Source: Gottfriedia sp049568075
GTDB taxonomy: Bacteria > Bacillota > Bacilli > Bacillales > Bacillaceae_G
NCBI GenBank assembly: GCA_049568075.1
Contig: CP144911.1
DNA: 64,000 nt
Strand: one strand, 5' to 3'
Both the position numbers and the translations under genes were made by a program. Of this stretch, positions 33,462 to 42,370 are shown in pieces. Each line of letters opens with the position of its first letter. The stretch's first letter is position 1. A model generated the notes under the pieces. That model was not told where the DNA came from, ran no database searches, and was given only the letters and a program-made list of their open reading frames with translations.

Positions 33462-36191
33462 TTAATTTACAATTGATTTAAACACAAGCTCTGTGTGAGA
33501 TACTTTTGGTTTGATAATGTATGGATTTTTCTTTGCTTTGTTTTTCCATTTACTACGATTATTAACCATATTTTCTAGTATAGAAATTACCTCATCCTCT
33601 TGATCTGTTACAGGGCCAAATAAACGATTTTGAGTAATTGGTCCTTCATTATAATGTCTTGTGTAAAATTCGTTATAATCAAATTGATAGAATAATACAG
33701 GTTTCTCTAAATACGAAAAGTCAAATGATACAGTTGAGTAATCAGTAATTAATACGCTGTGACGTTTTAAAAGAGACTGAACAGTTTCCTCTCCTTGAAC
33801 CATCACCTTAATACGTTCATGAGGTGACTTGAATTCTGGCATATATAATTGCGTTTGATAATGAGGATAAAAAGTTAATGATAAATCTTTCTTTTCAAGG
33901 AGTTCATGTAAATACTTATTATGAAGTAGTTTCATATAACGTTCCCAGTATTCCGATTCTTCAAGTGCTTCCTTTGATCGATTCCATGATCGCCACGTCG
34001 GCATTAATAAAATCTCATTTCCTTTACTTTCATCAACAAGTGCATCCCATCTTGGGAGTCCAGTTACGATTACTTCGTCCTTTCCATAACCAAATTCCGA
34101 GATGATATGTTCTTTTTCAAATTCACTAGAAACGACAAACTTTTTGTAATCAACTTTATTTTTATGCAACACGTGACTAACACGACTAACACCAATAACA
34201 CCGTGTTGTAAAAAGATCCTTTCGTTTCGTTGAATTTCAGGTAGCTCCTGAACAATACTTCGATAAGCGTCAGTATACATATTTGGATCTTCCGCATAGC
34301 TATTTATTGTTTTAGTAGAAAGTAGCAATATCAAACTGTGGATTATACTACCAAATTGAACAACATGGCCAAGATGTGCTATATGGTTATAATCAGGACT
34401 ATTCTTATCTATTACATAGTACGCATTAATTTGTGGGTACTTTCTTCGAATATATTTGAATAAATGATATGAGTTATCCTGTGCAGTATCTTGTCGCTCG
34501 CCAATTAACCATAGCTTTTTACTCTTCATAAATTGATAAACTAGAAAATAAAGACAATAAACAACTAACGTATGCCATTGTTTTTTGTAAGCAAACTTTA
34601 CAGCAGGACGAACAACTCGTTTTACTCTTCCTATATTAAATTTCATTTGTTTGGTCACTGGCATTTCAACAACTCGGAAAGATAAATTTCTCTTTTTGTA
34701 ATACGGTGCAATTTTTCGGTTACCAATTAAATAAGGTCTAGTTTTTTTAGTTTGTTTGTATAATCCTACTCTTAAAGGTTCGGTAACTGTTTTATTGCGA
34801 TCCGAAACTGTCATCCAAACACTCCAGCTACCGTTATCGAGTAAAGTGGATAAGTTTTCAAATATACATTCATAACCCGACTCATCATAATTAATATGGT
34901 TATTCCCTTGTACATAACTAACATCTTTACGAGAAACATTCTCAAGTGGAAATTCGACTTCTTGTTTTGTTTTCATTTCTTTAAAGACAATCTTTTTCAC
35001 ACTTCCATTCGTACTAATCCCATTAATAAATGCAAAACCTTTTATCTTTAATGTATCGTTTGAAAGTGAGATGTCTTCAACTTTTTGACAAAGACTAAAT
35101 CCTTTAATTTCCAAAAATTGTTTCCACTGTGGAAAATGATTTACTAAAAAACTATACGTTACGTCCTTTATTTCAACGGTTTCTCGACTAATATTCAATG
35201 TATCCATTAGTAAGATTAATTTGTATAAATCATCAGCTGTTCCTTCATTAAAAATTGCATAAAACAGTCCTTGATACATTCGACTACCCGTTAAAATATT
35301 TTTATAATGAATAGATTGAATATATTTTTCTCCTATTTCATACAAATTGAAAATATCTTTTTTAGTAAACTTTTTTCGTTTATTTATGATACTCTGACAA
35401 AAGAAGACCCATTGCCTCTTTTCAATCGGAAACAGGCGTATAATTGTATTGTTTTCCTCATGAAATGACACTAACCTTTTTTGAGTCTCTACTAATCCTT
35501 CAAAAAATGTTAAGTCTGCTTGCTGGACTAAACTTTCCCCGTTTTGTTCAACTCGATAATTTAGTACACTTTTATCTATAACGACTGTTCTATTCGATTT
35601 AAATAAAGCTTTTTGTGTAAATAATAGATCTTCTCCAACACGTAAATCCTGATCAAACACAATATTGTAAACTTCTAATAAGTGCTTCTTAAACAATTTG
35701 TTACATACACTTGGCGTGACATGTAAATCTTTTGAAGTCCTAATATGTCTAACAGGGTTAAGATTTTTCTTAAACAAATCATCCATATACATAAGGCGCC
35801 ATGTTCTTTTTTCATTAAAACATGTGATATCCCCAACTACTGTATCAGCATTATGTTTTTTTGCTTCATCAAACATACTTTTGTAAACGTCTGCATCTAC
35901 TGTATCGTCACTATCTAAAAATGCAATATATTCACCTTTTGCCGCTGAAAGCCCTCTGTTTCTTGCAGCTCCTGGTCCTCCATTTTTTTGCTCAATTAAT
36001 CGGAAATTCTTATAGCGTCTAATTTCCTTTTTTATAACTGATACACTATTATCTGTGGAGCCATCATCAACAATCACAACCTCAAGTTGTTTCATTGTTT
36101 GTTTTTTTAGTGAATTAATACATTCTTTTATATAGTTCTCTTTATTAAAATTGATTACTACAACCGTAACACCTATTTGTTTTTTCACCAC
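33462..36191 (-). CDS. Bifunctional GT2 / TagF-type glycerophosphotransferase
   Basis: A 909-residue fusion of the same length and order as the protein at 3889. GT2: VVIVDDGSTDNS, GGPGAARNRG, DSDD 93-96. Linker about 370-490. Glyphos_transf from about 545: WLIGERQDTAQDNSYHLFKY, QHGVIGVSRVSHVLHKN, LLMPTWRSWNRS, FYPHYQTQLY, ITDYSTVSFDFSYLEKP. GTG 36191 follows AAGGGG; another GTG is the next codon. Monocistronic with its own terminator. The same DTAQDNSYHLFKY stretch is in the 3889 protein, so these two are recent paralogues. Polymer composition unknown. Confidence 0.88.
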   Translation of the reverse strand: MVKKQIGVTVVVINFNKENYIKECINSLKKQTMKQLEVVIVDDGSTDNSVSVIKKEIRRYKNFRLIEQKNGGPGAARNRGLSAAKGEYIAFLDSDDTVDADVYKSMFDEAKKHNADTVVGDITCFNEKRTWRLMYMDDLFKKNLNPVRHIRTSKDLHVTPSVCNKLFKKHLLEVYNIVFDQDLRVGEDLLFTQKALFKSNRTVVIDKSVLNYRVEQNGESLVQQADLTFFEGLVETQKRLVSFHEENNTIIRLFPIEKRQWVFFCQSIINKRKKFTKKDIFNLYEIGEKYIQSIHYKNILTGSRMYQGLFYAIFNEGTADDLYKLILLMDTLNISRETVEIKDVTYSFLVNHFPQWKQFLEIKGFSLCQKVEDISLSNDTLKIKGFAFINGISTNGSVKKIVFKEMKTKQEVEFPLENVSRKDVSYVQGNNHINYDESGYECIFENLSTLLDNGSWSVWMTVSDRNKTVTEPLRVGLYKQTKKTRPYLIGNRKIAPYYKKRNLSFRVVEMPVTKQMKFNIGRVKRVVRPAVKFAYKKQWHTLVVYCLYFLVYQFMKSKKLWLIGERQDTAQDNSYHLFKYIRRKYPQINAYYVIDKNSPDYNHIAHLGHVVQFGSIIHSLILLLSTKTINSYAEDPNMYTDAYRSIVQELPEIQRNERIFLQHGVIGVSRVSHVLHKNKVDYKKFVVSSEFEKEHIISEFGYGKDEVIVTGLPRWDALVDESKGNEILLMPTWRSWNRSKEALEESEYWERYMKLLHNKYLHELLEKKDLSLTFYPHYQTQLYMPEFKSPHERIKVMVQGEETVQSLLKRHSVLITDYSTVSFDFSYLEKPVLFYQFDYNEFYTRHYNEGPITQNRLFGPVTDQEDEVISILENMVNNRSKWKNKAKKNPYIIKPKVSHTELVFKSIVN

Positions 36192-36604
36192 GTATTTATC
36201 CCCTTTTTAAAACTTTGCACTTCCTCTTATTTCAAAATTTAGTAAATCATGATTTAACCTCAAAATTAAATCAGGTCAAAACAATTAATTCCTATCTAAT
36301 AGGAAAAATTAGTTTTTAAATAAAAAAAAACCATTTAAATTTTTGATTTAAATCGCTTTTGTTTCGAACAATACAAAACTTTAAAGTTATTATAAGTTTA
36401 TTGTAATGTAATTTTAATAATTTTAATAATAATATGATTATACCATAAAAATACAACTAAAGATGTATTCTAAATATTTTAAATTCACGTCTCTTTCAAC
36501 CCTCTTTTAGCTTCGCACTAATCTAAGATTATATTAAAAAAATGCCACTGCAATTATGCAGTGGCACTCGATTTATAAGAATCTATAATTAAATAATTGT
36601 TCTT
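36192..36604. other. AT-rich gap between polymerase gene and rfb operon
   Basis: This 413-bp stretch contains the rfb terminator at 36534-36566 and a weak minus-strand promoter candidate (TTGACC near 36270-36275). An imperfect ATTTAAAT inverted pair and A/T repeats lie near 36320-36440. No gene is seen. Confidence 0.4.
36534..36566 (-). terminator. Intrinsic terminator of the rfb operon
   Basis: TGCCACTGCA and TGCAGTGGCA (36543-36552 with 36557-36566), a perfect 10-bp stem with a 4-base loop and seven Ts. Confidence 0.92.
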
Positions 36605-37612
36605 TTAATTACAACCATCTTCATCATAATTCTTATACTCACCAGAAATAATTTTTTCCCACCATTCTTTATTTTCCACATACCACTGCACAGTTTGAGC
36701 TATTCCAGTGTCGAAATTATAGATAGGTTTCCATCCTAGTTTTTCTAATTTACTTGGATCAATCGCATATCTTTTGTCATGACCTAAGCGATCTTGTACG
36801 AATTGGATTAAGTCTTCAGATTTTCCGAGAGTAGAAATGATAGTTTTAACGACCTCTAAATTTGTCCGTTCGTTATGTCCACCTACATTGTAAACTTCCC
36901 CATTTTCTCCTTTATGCATGACTAAATCAATTGCAGAGCAATGGTCAAGAACATGTAACCAGTCGCGAATATTTTCACCAGTACCATAAACAGGAACTTT
37001 TTGGTCATTTAATACACGTGAAATGGTTAATGGAATTAGCTTCTCTGGAAAGTGATATGGTCCGTAATTATTTGAACAACGTGTGATATTCATAGGAAAT
37101 CCATACGTTTCATAATATGCACGAACTAATAAGTCAGATGATGCTTTACTTGCAGAGTACGGGCTATTCGGTTGTAGAGGTGTATCTTCGGTAAAAAAGG
37201 TTGTAGGGTCAAAATCTAGATCACCGTACACTTCATCTGTGGATACATGTACAAATTTCTTAACGTTTATCGCCTTTGAAGCATCTAGTAAAACTTGAGT
37301 TCCTACTACATTTGTTGTCACGAATATTCCTGGGTCTGCTATTGAACGATCAACATGACTTTCTGCTGCGAAGTGGATGACATAGTCGAACTTTTCTTTT
37401 TTAAATAATGCCATGATTTCTTCACGGTTTGATATATCAATTTTAATAAAATGATAGTTTTCATTTTGCTCGATGTTTTTATGCTTTGTTAAGTCACCTG
37501 CATAAGTTAAAGCATCTAGATTGTAAATTGAATAAGATGGGTATTTATTGATCATGTATTGAACAAAGTTTCCACCGATAAACCCGGCACCGCCTGTAAC
37601 AGCTACTTTCAT
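36605..37612 (-). CDS. rfbB: dTDP-glucose 4,6-dehydratase
   Basis: Second step of dTDP-L-rhamnose synthesis. TGGAGFIGGNFVQYM NAD site; HFAAESHVDRSI; HVSTDEVYGDL; YSASKASSDLLVRAY with the catalytic Tyr and Lys; NNYGPYHFPEKLIPL. 335 aa, normal. Last gene of rfbA-C-D-B, starting 4 bp after rfbD. Confidence 0.96.
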   Translation of the reverse strand: MKVAVTGGAGFIGGNFVQYMINKYPSYSIYNLDALTYAGDLTKHKNIEQNENYHFIKIDISNREEIMALFKKEKFDYVIHFAAESHVDRSIADPGIFVTTNVVGTQVLLDASKAINVKKFVHVSTDEVYGDLDFDPTTFFTEDTPLQPNSPYSASKASSDLLVRAYYETYGFPMNITRCSNNYGPYHFPEKLIPLTISRVLNDQKVPVYGTGENIRDWLHVLDHCSAIDLVMHKGENGEVYNVGGHNERTNLEVVKTIISTLGKSEDLIQFVQDRLGHDKRYAIDPSKLEKLGWKPIYNFDTGIAQTVQWYVENKEWWEKIISGEYKNYDEDGCN

Positions 37613-37616
37613 CTTT

Positions 37617-38474
37617 TTACTTTACCTCGTCTCTTTTTAATTGAACTAAATATCTAGCTAATGCGTCTTGCCATGAAGGTAAGGATTGGAAGCCATTTTC
37701 TACTAGCTTTTGTTTTGCTAATCTCGAATTTTTCGGTCTAGTTGCTCGAGTAGGATAATCTTCGGATGCAATCGATTTTACTAAAGTTTTACTGTCGGTT
37801 TGTTTGAATAGTTCTTCTGCAAAATCAGCCCAACTAGTAAAGCCTTCATTTGTTGCGTGATAGATTCCATATTTATCGGATTTAACTAAATCTACTATTA
37901 AGCTAACCAAATCAACTGTATAGGTTGGTGAACCAATTTGATCTCCGACTATATTTAATTCATCTCTAGTTTCTGATAATCTTAGCATTGTTTTAATAAA
38001 ATTATTCCCATTAACACCAAATACCCACGAAATACGAATGATAAAATAGTTTTCGATGAATGATTGAACAACTTTTTCACCTTCATACTTTGTTAATCCA
38101 TAATAACCGATTGGGTCCGGTTGGTCACCTTCATTAAACGGACGTTCACCTTTCCCATTAAATACATAGTCTGTACTAATATAGATGAACTTTGAATGAT
38201 GCTTTTTCGCAGCTTCAACTAAAGATCTCGTTCCTTCAACATTTACATTCCAGCAATTCTCTTTATCATCTTCAGCTTTGTCTACCGCTGTATAAGCAGC
38301 ACAGTGGATTATAACATCTGGTTTATATGAATCTACTATAGAAAATACTGATTCTCTTTTAGTTATATCAAGCTCTTGTCGACCGCAGCCCTTAACATGT
38401 AAAGCATGCCGCTCACATTCTTGAACAACATCATAGCCTAGTTGCCCACCGTAACCAGTTACTAAAACCTTCAT
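37617..38474 (-). CDS. rfbD: dTDP-4-dehydrorhamnose reductase
   Basis: Last step of dTDP-L-rhamnose synthesis, NAD(P)H-dependent. VTGYGGQLGYDVVQ nucleotide site; CAAYTAVDKAEDD; ISTDYVFNG; YYGLTKYEGE with the Tyr-x-x-x-Lys pair; RISWVFG. 285 aa. AAGGAG precedes ATG; 5 bp from rfbC. Confidence 0.95.
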   Translation of the reverse strand: MKVLVTGYGGQLGYDVVQECERHALHVKGCGRQELDITKRESVFSIVDSYKPDVIIHCAAYTAVDKAEDDKENCWNVNVEGTRSLVEAAKKHHSKFIYISTDYVFNGKGERPFNEGDQPDPIGYYGLTKYEGEKVVQSFIENYFIIRISWVFGVNGNNFIKTMLRLSETRDELNIVGDQIGSPTYTVDLVSLIVDLVKSDKYGIYHATNEGFTSWADFAEELFKQTDSKTLVKSIASEDYPTRATRPKNSRLAKQKLVENGFQSLPSWQDALARYLVQLKRDEVK

Positions 38475-38479
38475 TTATA

Positions 38480-39040
38480 TTACTCCTTATAAATAAAATT
38501 ATTTTCAGCATCCTTTAATAATGGTGCAATTTTGTCCTTTGCAGATAATAATGGAGAAATATTGATTGGCCATTTCACTTGAATTACAGGATCATTCCAA
38601 ACAATGCCTCGATCACATTCAGGTGAATATAGCTCATCAACCTTGTATTGGACATCCACATCGTCTGTTAAAGTCATAAAACCGTGAGCAAACCCTTTTG
38701 GTATGAATAATTGTTTTTTATTTTCTGCACTTAACACGATTCCGAACCACTTTCCGTATGTCGGACTCCCTTTTCGAATATCGACAGCTACATCAAAAAT
38801 CGAACCCCTTGTACATCGAACTAACTTCGTTTGTGCTTTTGGAGACAACTGATAATGTAATCCACGCAACGTGCCCTTCAATGCCGAAAATGATTGATTA
38901 TCTTGAACAAAATTTAAATCTATTCCAAAGTCCTTCATTTTAGAATCATTATATGTTTCCATAAACCAACCACGGTGATCACCAAAAACAGTTGGTTCAA
39001 TAACTACAATTCCTTTTATAAAAGTTTCTGTAATTTTCAT
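38480..39040 (-). CDS. rfbC: dTDP-4-dehydrorhamnose 3,5-epimerase
   Basis: Third enzyme of dTDP-L-rhamnose synthesis; a cupin dimer. FVQDNQSFSALKGTLRGLHY includes the catalytic region; LFIPKGFAHGFMTL and DRGIVWNDP are conserved. 186 aa. AAGGGG ribosome site; 18 bp from rfbA. Confidence 0.95.
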   Translation of the reverse strand: MKITETFIKGIVVIEPTVFGDHRGWFMETYNDSKMKDFGIDLNFVQDNQSFSALKGTLRGLHYQLSPKAQTKLVRCTRGSIFDVAVDIRKGSPTYGKWFGIVLSAENKKQLFIPKGFAHGFMTLTDDVDVQYKVDELYSPECDRGIVWNDPVIQVKWPINISPLLSAKDKIAPLLKDAENNFIYKE

Positions 39041-39058
39041 TGATAATGACCCCTTAAG

Positions 39059-39937
39059 CTAATATTTAATCTCACCGTTTGCAACTTTTCGTAAATAGTT
39101 ACCATAACTTGTTTTACTAAGTGATTCGCTTAAACGTAATAACTGTTCTTTATCGATCCAACCATTAATATAAGCGACCTCTTCTGGAGCAGAAATTTTA
39201 ATCCCTTGATGCTCTTCAATTGTTTTGACAAAATTTGTTGCCGACACTAAACTCTCGTGTGTTCCAGTATCTAACCACGTATAACCGCGCCCTAGCAACT
39301 CCACTTCTAGTTCACCCAAATTTAAATAAGCCTCATTTATAGAAGTAATCTCCAATTCTCCACGATTGGATGGTTTTACGCTTTTAGCAATCTCAATGAC
39401 ACGATTATCGTAAAAATACAATCCCGTTACTGCATAATTTGATTTCGGAGCCACTGGCTTTTCTTCAATACTCAATACTTTCCCAGACTCATCAAACTCA
39501 ACAACACCAAAGCGCTCAGGATCCTGTACATGATAACCGAACACTGTTGCCCCTTTTTCTTTCATTGCGGCTTTCTTCAAAATACTGCGTAACCCGCTGC
39601 CATAATATATATTGTCACCTAATATCATCGAAACAGAGTCGTTTCCTATAAACTCTTCACCAATAATAAACGCTTGAGCCAACCCATCTGGACTAGGTTG
39701 TACTTTATATTTCAACGAAACTCCAAACTGAGAACCATCACCTAATAAAGCTTCAAAACGGGGTAAATCCTCTGGAGTCGAAATAATTAAAATCTCTCTA
39801 ATACCGGCCAACATTAAAGTTGATAACGGATAATAAATCATTGGTTTATCATACACAGGCAATAGCTGCTTACTAGTCACCATCGTTAATGGATAAAGTC
39901 GAGTACCACTACCACCTGCAAGTATAATCCCTTTTAT
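39059..39937 (-). CDS. rfbA: Glucose-1-phosphate thymidylyltransferase, probable ATA start
   Basis: Makes dTDP-glucose, first step of the rhamnose path. The first in-frame ATG (39883) would remove the essential GGSGTRLYPLT nucleotide-binding motif. That motif is encoded just upstream, in frame, and begins KGIILAGG directly after ATA at 39935-39937. AGGAGG (39946-39951) is 8 bases before this ATA, and no other start codon is available in frame. I therefore place the start at ATA 39937, giving 292 aa, the usual length. Remaining motifs: SKQLLPVYDKPMIYYPLSTL, LGDNIYYG, EEKP, WLDTGTHESL. First gene of the rfb operon. Confidence 0.9.
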   Translation of the reverse strand: MKGIILAGGSGTRLYPLTMVTSKQLLPVYDKPMIYYPLSTLMLAGIREILIISTPEDLPRFEALLGDGSQFGVSLKYKVQPSPDGLAQAFIIGEEFIGNDSVSMILGDNIYYGSGLRSILKKAAMKEKGATVFGYHVQDPERFGVVEFDESGKVLSIEEKPVAPKSNYAVTGLYFYDNRVIEIAKSVKPSNRGELEITSINEAYLNLGELEVELLGRGYTWLDTGTHESLVSATNFVKTIEEHQGIKISAPEEVAYINGWIDKEQLLRLSESLSKTSYGNYLRKVANGEIKY

Positions 39938-40081
39938 CGCAAAGACCTCCTAAACATTTAGGAATATATATATTAGTATGATGGTGATTAAATGGTTGTG
40001 TAGGTTATATTCTTAGGGGATAGGAATGAAATGGTGAATTCTAAGTGGAATATAATAGGGTCCTAGATGTAAAAAAGACAT

Positions 40082-40124
40082 AAAAAAAGAACCACCGTTA
40101 AAATGATAACTTTTAACGGTGGTT
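40082..40124 (-). terminator. Intrinsic terminator of the LCP gene
   Basis: A perfect 14-bp stem AACCACCGTTAAAA (40090-40103 with 40111-40124) followed by CTTTTTTT on the minus strand. Confidence 0.92.
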
Positions 40125-40139
40125 ATTGAGATTTAGATA

Positions 40140-41093
40140 TTATTTTGTTTCTGAAGGTAATTCTAAGTGCTGACGAAGATCATTAGATATACTATCTTTT
40201 TCTTGTTTGGGTACAATAAAATAATAAATTTTATCAATCATCTTGCCTTGACCTTTAACTTGGGCCTTACTAATATTTTGCGCAGCCTGACGGTAATCCT
40301 TTTGAATTGAAACCATATCATTTAAAGTGATATTTGTTACAACATTCTTTTGAATTGCTTGTAAAATCGATTGATAGTTTGTTAAAGAAGAAATTGAAGC
40401 TCCCTTTTTAATAACCGCTTCAAGAATTTCTCTTTGACGAAGCTCTCGACCAAAGTCACCACGTGGATCTAACTTACGCATACGAGAGAACTTTAAGGCA
40501 TCATCACCATTTAAATGAATTGGTCCTTTCGTAAAGTGAACACCTTCATAAGTAAAGTCTAAGTCATTATTTACATCAACTCCACCTACTGCTTCAACGA
40601 TATCCTTAAAGCCTTCCATATTAACTTCAAGATAATAATCGATAGGAATGTTCAAGAAGTTTTCAACTGTATCAACAGACATTTGAATTCCACCAAATGC
40701 ATAGGCATGGTTAATTTTATCTTCTTTCCCTTTTCCAACAATTTCAGTTCTTGTATCACGTGGTATACTAACCATTTTAGTTGTATTTGTATTCGGATTA
40801 ACCGTCAACGCCATCATCGAATCCGAACGACCTTTATCACCAGGACGATGATCCACCCCTAATAGTAAAATAGAGAAAGGTTCTTTCTTTTCAACATTTA
40901 CTTCTTCTTTTCGTTTATCTGTTTTCTTTATGTCTTTATAGATTGCGTCTGATGTTTTATTTACATTGTGGTAAATTGAATATGCATAACCGCCTATTCC
41001 TAAACCAATGACAACTAGTACACTTAGTACGATTATTAGTACTTTTTTTGTTGTAGACATTTTTTTAGATGAGCTTTTTTCTGATCTGGACAA
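40140..41093 (-). CDS. LytR-CpsA-Psr (LCP) family wall polymer ligase
   Basis: Transfers undecaprenyl-linked teichoic acid or capsule to peptidoglycan on the outer membrane face. One N-terminal membrane span (VLIIVLSVLVVIGLGIGGYA, about 15-35), then the LCP domain: SILLLGVDHRPGDKGRSDSM, VSIPRDTR, KINHAYAFGG, FSRMRKLDPRGDFGRELRQR with the phosphate-binding arginines. 317 aa. TTG start at 41093, seven bases after AAAGGAG. Monocistronic. TagT, TagU or TagV type cannot be decided. Confidence 0.92.
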   Translation of the reverse strand: MSRSEKSSSKKMSTTKKVLIIVLSVLVVIGLGIGGYAYSIYHNVNKTSDAIYKDIKKTDKRKEEVNVEKKEPFSILLLGVDHRPGDKGRSDSMMALTVNPNTNTTKMVSIPRDTRTEIVGKGKEDKINHAYAFGGIQMSVDTVENFLNIPIDYYLEVNMEGFKDIVEAVGGVDVNNDLDFTYEGVHFTKGPIHLNGDDALKFSRMRKLDPRGDFGRELRQREILEAVIKKGASISSLTNYQSILQAIQKNVVTNITLNDMVSIQKDYRQAAQNISKAQVKGQGKMIDKIYYFIVPKQEKDSISNDLRQHLELPSETK

Positions 41094-41214
41094 GATTTTT
41101 CTCCTTTAATTACGAACTTATTTTTCGATGAAAAATAGTCAGAATTACTTACCTTTCTATCTTACTTGATTAGACAGGCATTTGCATAACTTTTATTGGT
41201 AATTTTTTGAAAAA

Positions 41215-41249
41215 TAAAAAAAACACAACCTCCGAAAGAAGGTCATGTT
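41215..41249 (-). terminator. Intrinsic terminator of galE
   Basis: Arms 41222-41231 and 41240-41249 pair over 10 bp in RNA (with U-G pairs), followed by eight Ts. Confidence 0.75.
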
Positions 41250-41253
41250 AACT

Positions 41254-42255
41254 TCAGTTCATAATAAATTGTTTCTTATATCCATTTGGATTCTTTTGAT
41301 GCCAATTCCATGCTGTTTCGATTATTTGCTCTAAAGAATACTTCGTCTCCCAGCCTAATTCTTCATATATTTTTTGTGATGAAGCAATTAGTTGAGCTGG
41401 ATCGCCTTCTCGACGGTCAGTAAAGATGATATTTGCATTTTTTTCTGTAATTCTTTCACATGTTTCAATAATCTCTTTTACAGAAAATCCTTTTCCATTC
41501 CCTAAATTATACGTCTTATTAAGGTCACCATTTTCTAGTAAACTTGCTAGAGCTAATATATGTGCCGATGCCAAGTCAGTAATATGGATATAATCGCGGA
41601 TACATGTGCCATCTGGCGTTAGGTAATCACTTCCAAATACACTGATTGACTCCCGTTGACCAAGTAAATGTTGAAGCACTAGTGGTATTAAATGAGTTTC
41701 AGGAGTGTGATCCTCTCCAATTAATCCTGTAGCATGTGCTCCCGCTGCATTGAAGTAACGGAGAACAACATAGCCTAAACCATACGCTTTATGGAAATCT
41801 GCAAGTATTTTTTCAATCATTAATTTTGATTGACCATATGGATTGATTGGATTCGTTACTGTTTCTTCTGTAATGATATCAGCTTCAGGAATACCATATG
41901 TTGCTGCAGTAGAAGAGAAGATAAATTTCTTTACGCCAAACTTTATCATATTGTCTAGTAATGTTAATGTCGCACCAACATTGTTTTGATAATATTTTAA
42001 TGGATTAATAACAGATTCACCTACTAAACTATAAGCAGCAAAATGCATTACGGCATCAATATTATAAGTTAAGAAAATAGTTTCTAAAATAGTTGCATCT
42101 CCTAAATCACCTTCAACAAAGATCGCTCGCTCATCTACTGCTTCACGATGACCAGTTGTTAGATTATCTAATACAACTACTCCATAGTTTTGATCGACTA
42201 GTTCTTTAACTGCGTGACTACCTATGTATCCAGCTCCACCAACGACTAGAATCAT
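41254..42255 (-). CDS. galE: UDP-glucose 4-epimerase
   Basis: Interconverts UDP-glucose and UDP-galactose (or the N-acetyl forms). VVGGAGYIGSHAVKEL NAD site; HFAAYSLVGESV; FSSTAATYG; NPYGQSKLMIEKIL with Tyr-x-x-x-Lys; LRYFNAAGAH; DGTCIRDYIHITDLA. 333 aa, the usual length. AAAGGAGAGG ribosome site. Monocistronic, flanked by terminators. Confidence 0.95.
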   Translation of the reverse strand: MILVVGGAGYIGSHAVKELVDQNYGVVVLDNLTTGHREAVDERAIFVEGDLGDATILETIFLTYNIDAVMHFAAYSLVGESVINPLKYYQNNVGATLTLLDNMIKFGVKKFIFSSTAATYGIPEADIITEETVTNPINPYGQSKLMIEKILADFHKAYGLGYVVLRYFNAAGAHATGLIGEDHTPETHLIPLVLQHLLGQRESISVFGSDYLTPDGTCIRDYIHITDLASAHILALASLLENGDLNKTYNLGNGKGFSVKEIIETCERITEKNANIIFTDRREGDPAQLIASSQKIYEELGWETKYSLEQIIETAWNWHQKNPNGYKKQFIMN

Positions 42256-42321
42256 GAAAACCTCTCCTTTTTAGTTTCTTCTATAATATAGTGTAGGCAT
42301 AGCCTCTATTTTTCACAAAAT

Positions 42322-42360
42322 AAAAAAAGCACAGGATCTTCATTTTAGATTCTCCTGTGC
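42322..42360 (-). terminator. Intrinsic terminator of pgcA
   Basis: GCACAGGA/TCCTGTGC (42329-42336 with 42353-42360), a further paired ATCT/AGAT inside, then seven Ts on the minus strand. Confidence 0.85.
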
Positions 42361-42370
42361 ACCCATTTTC

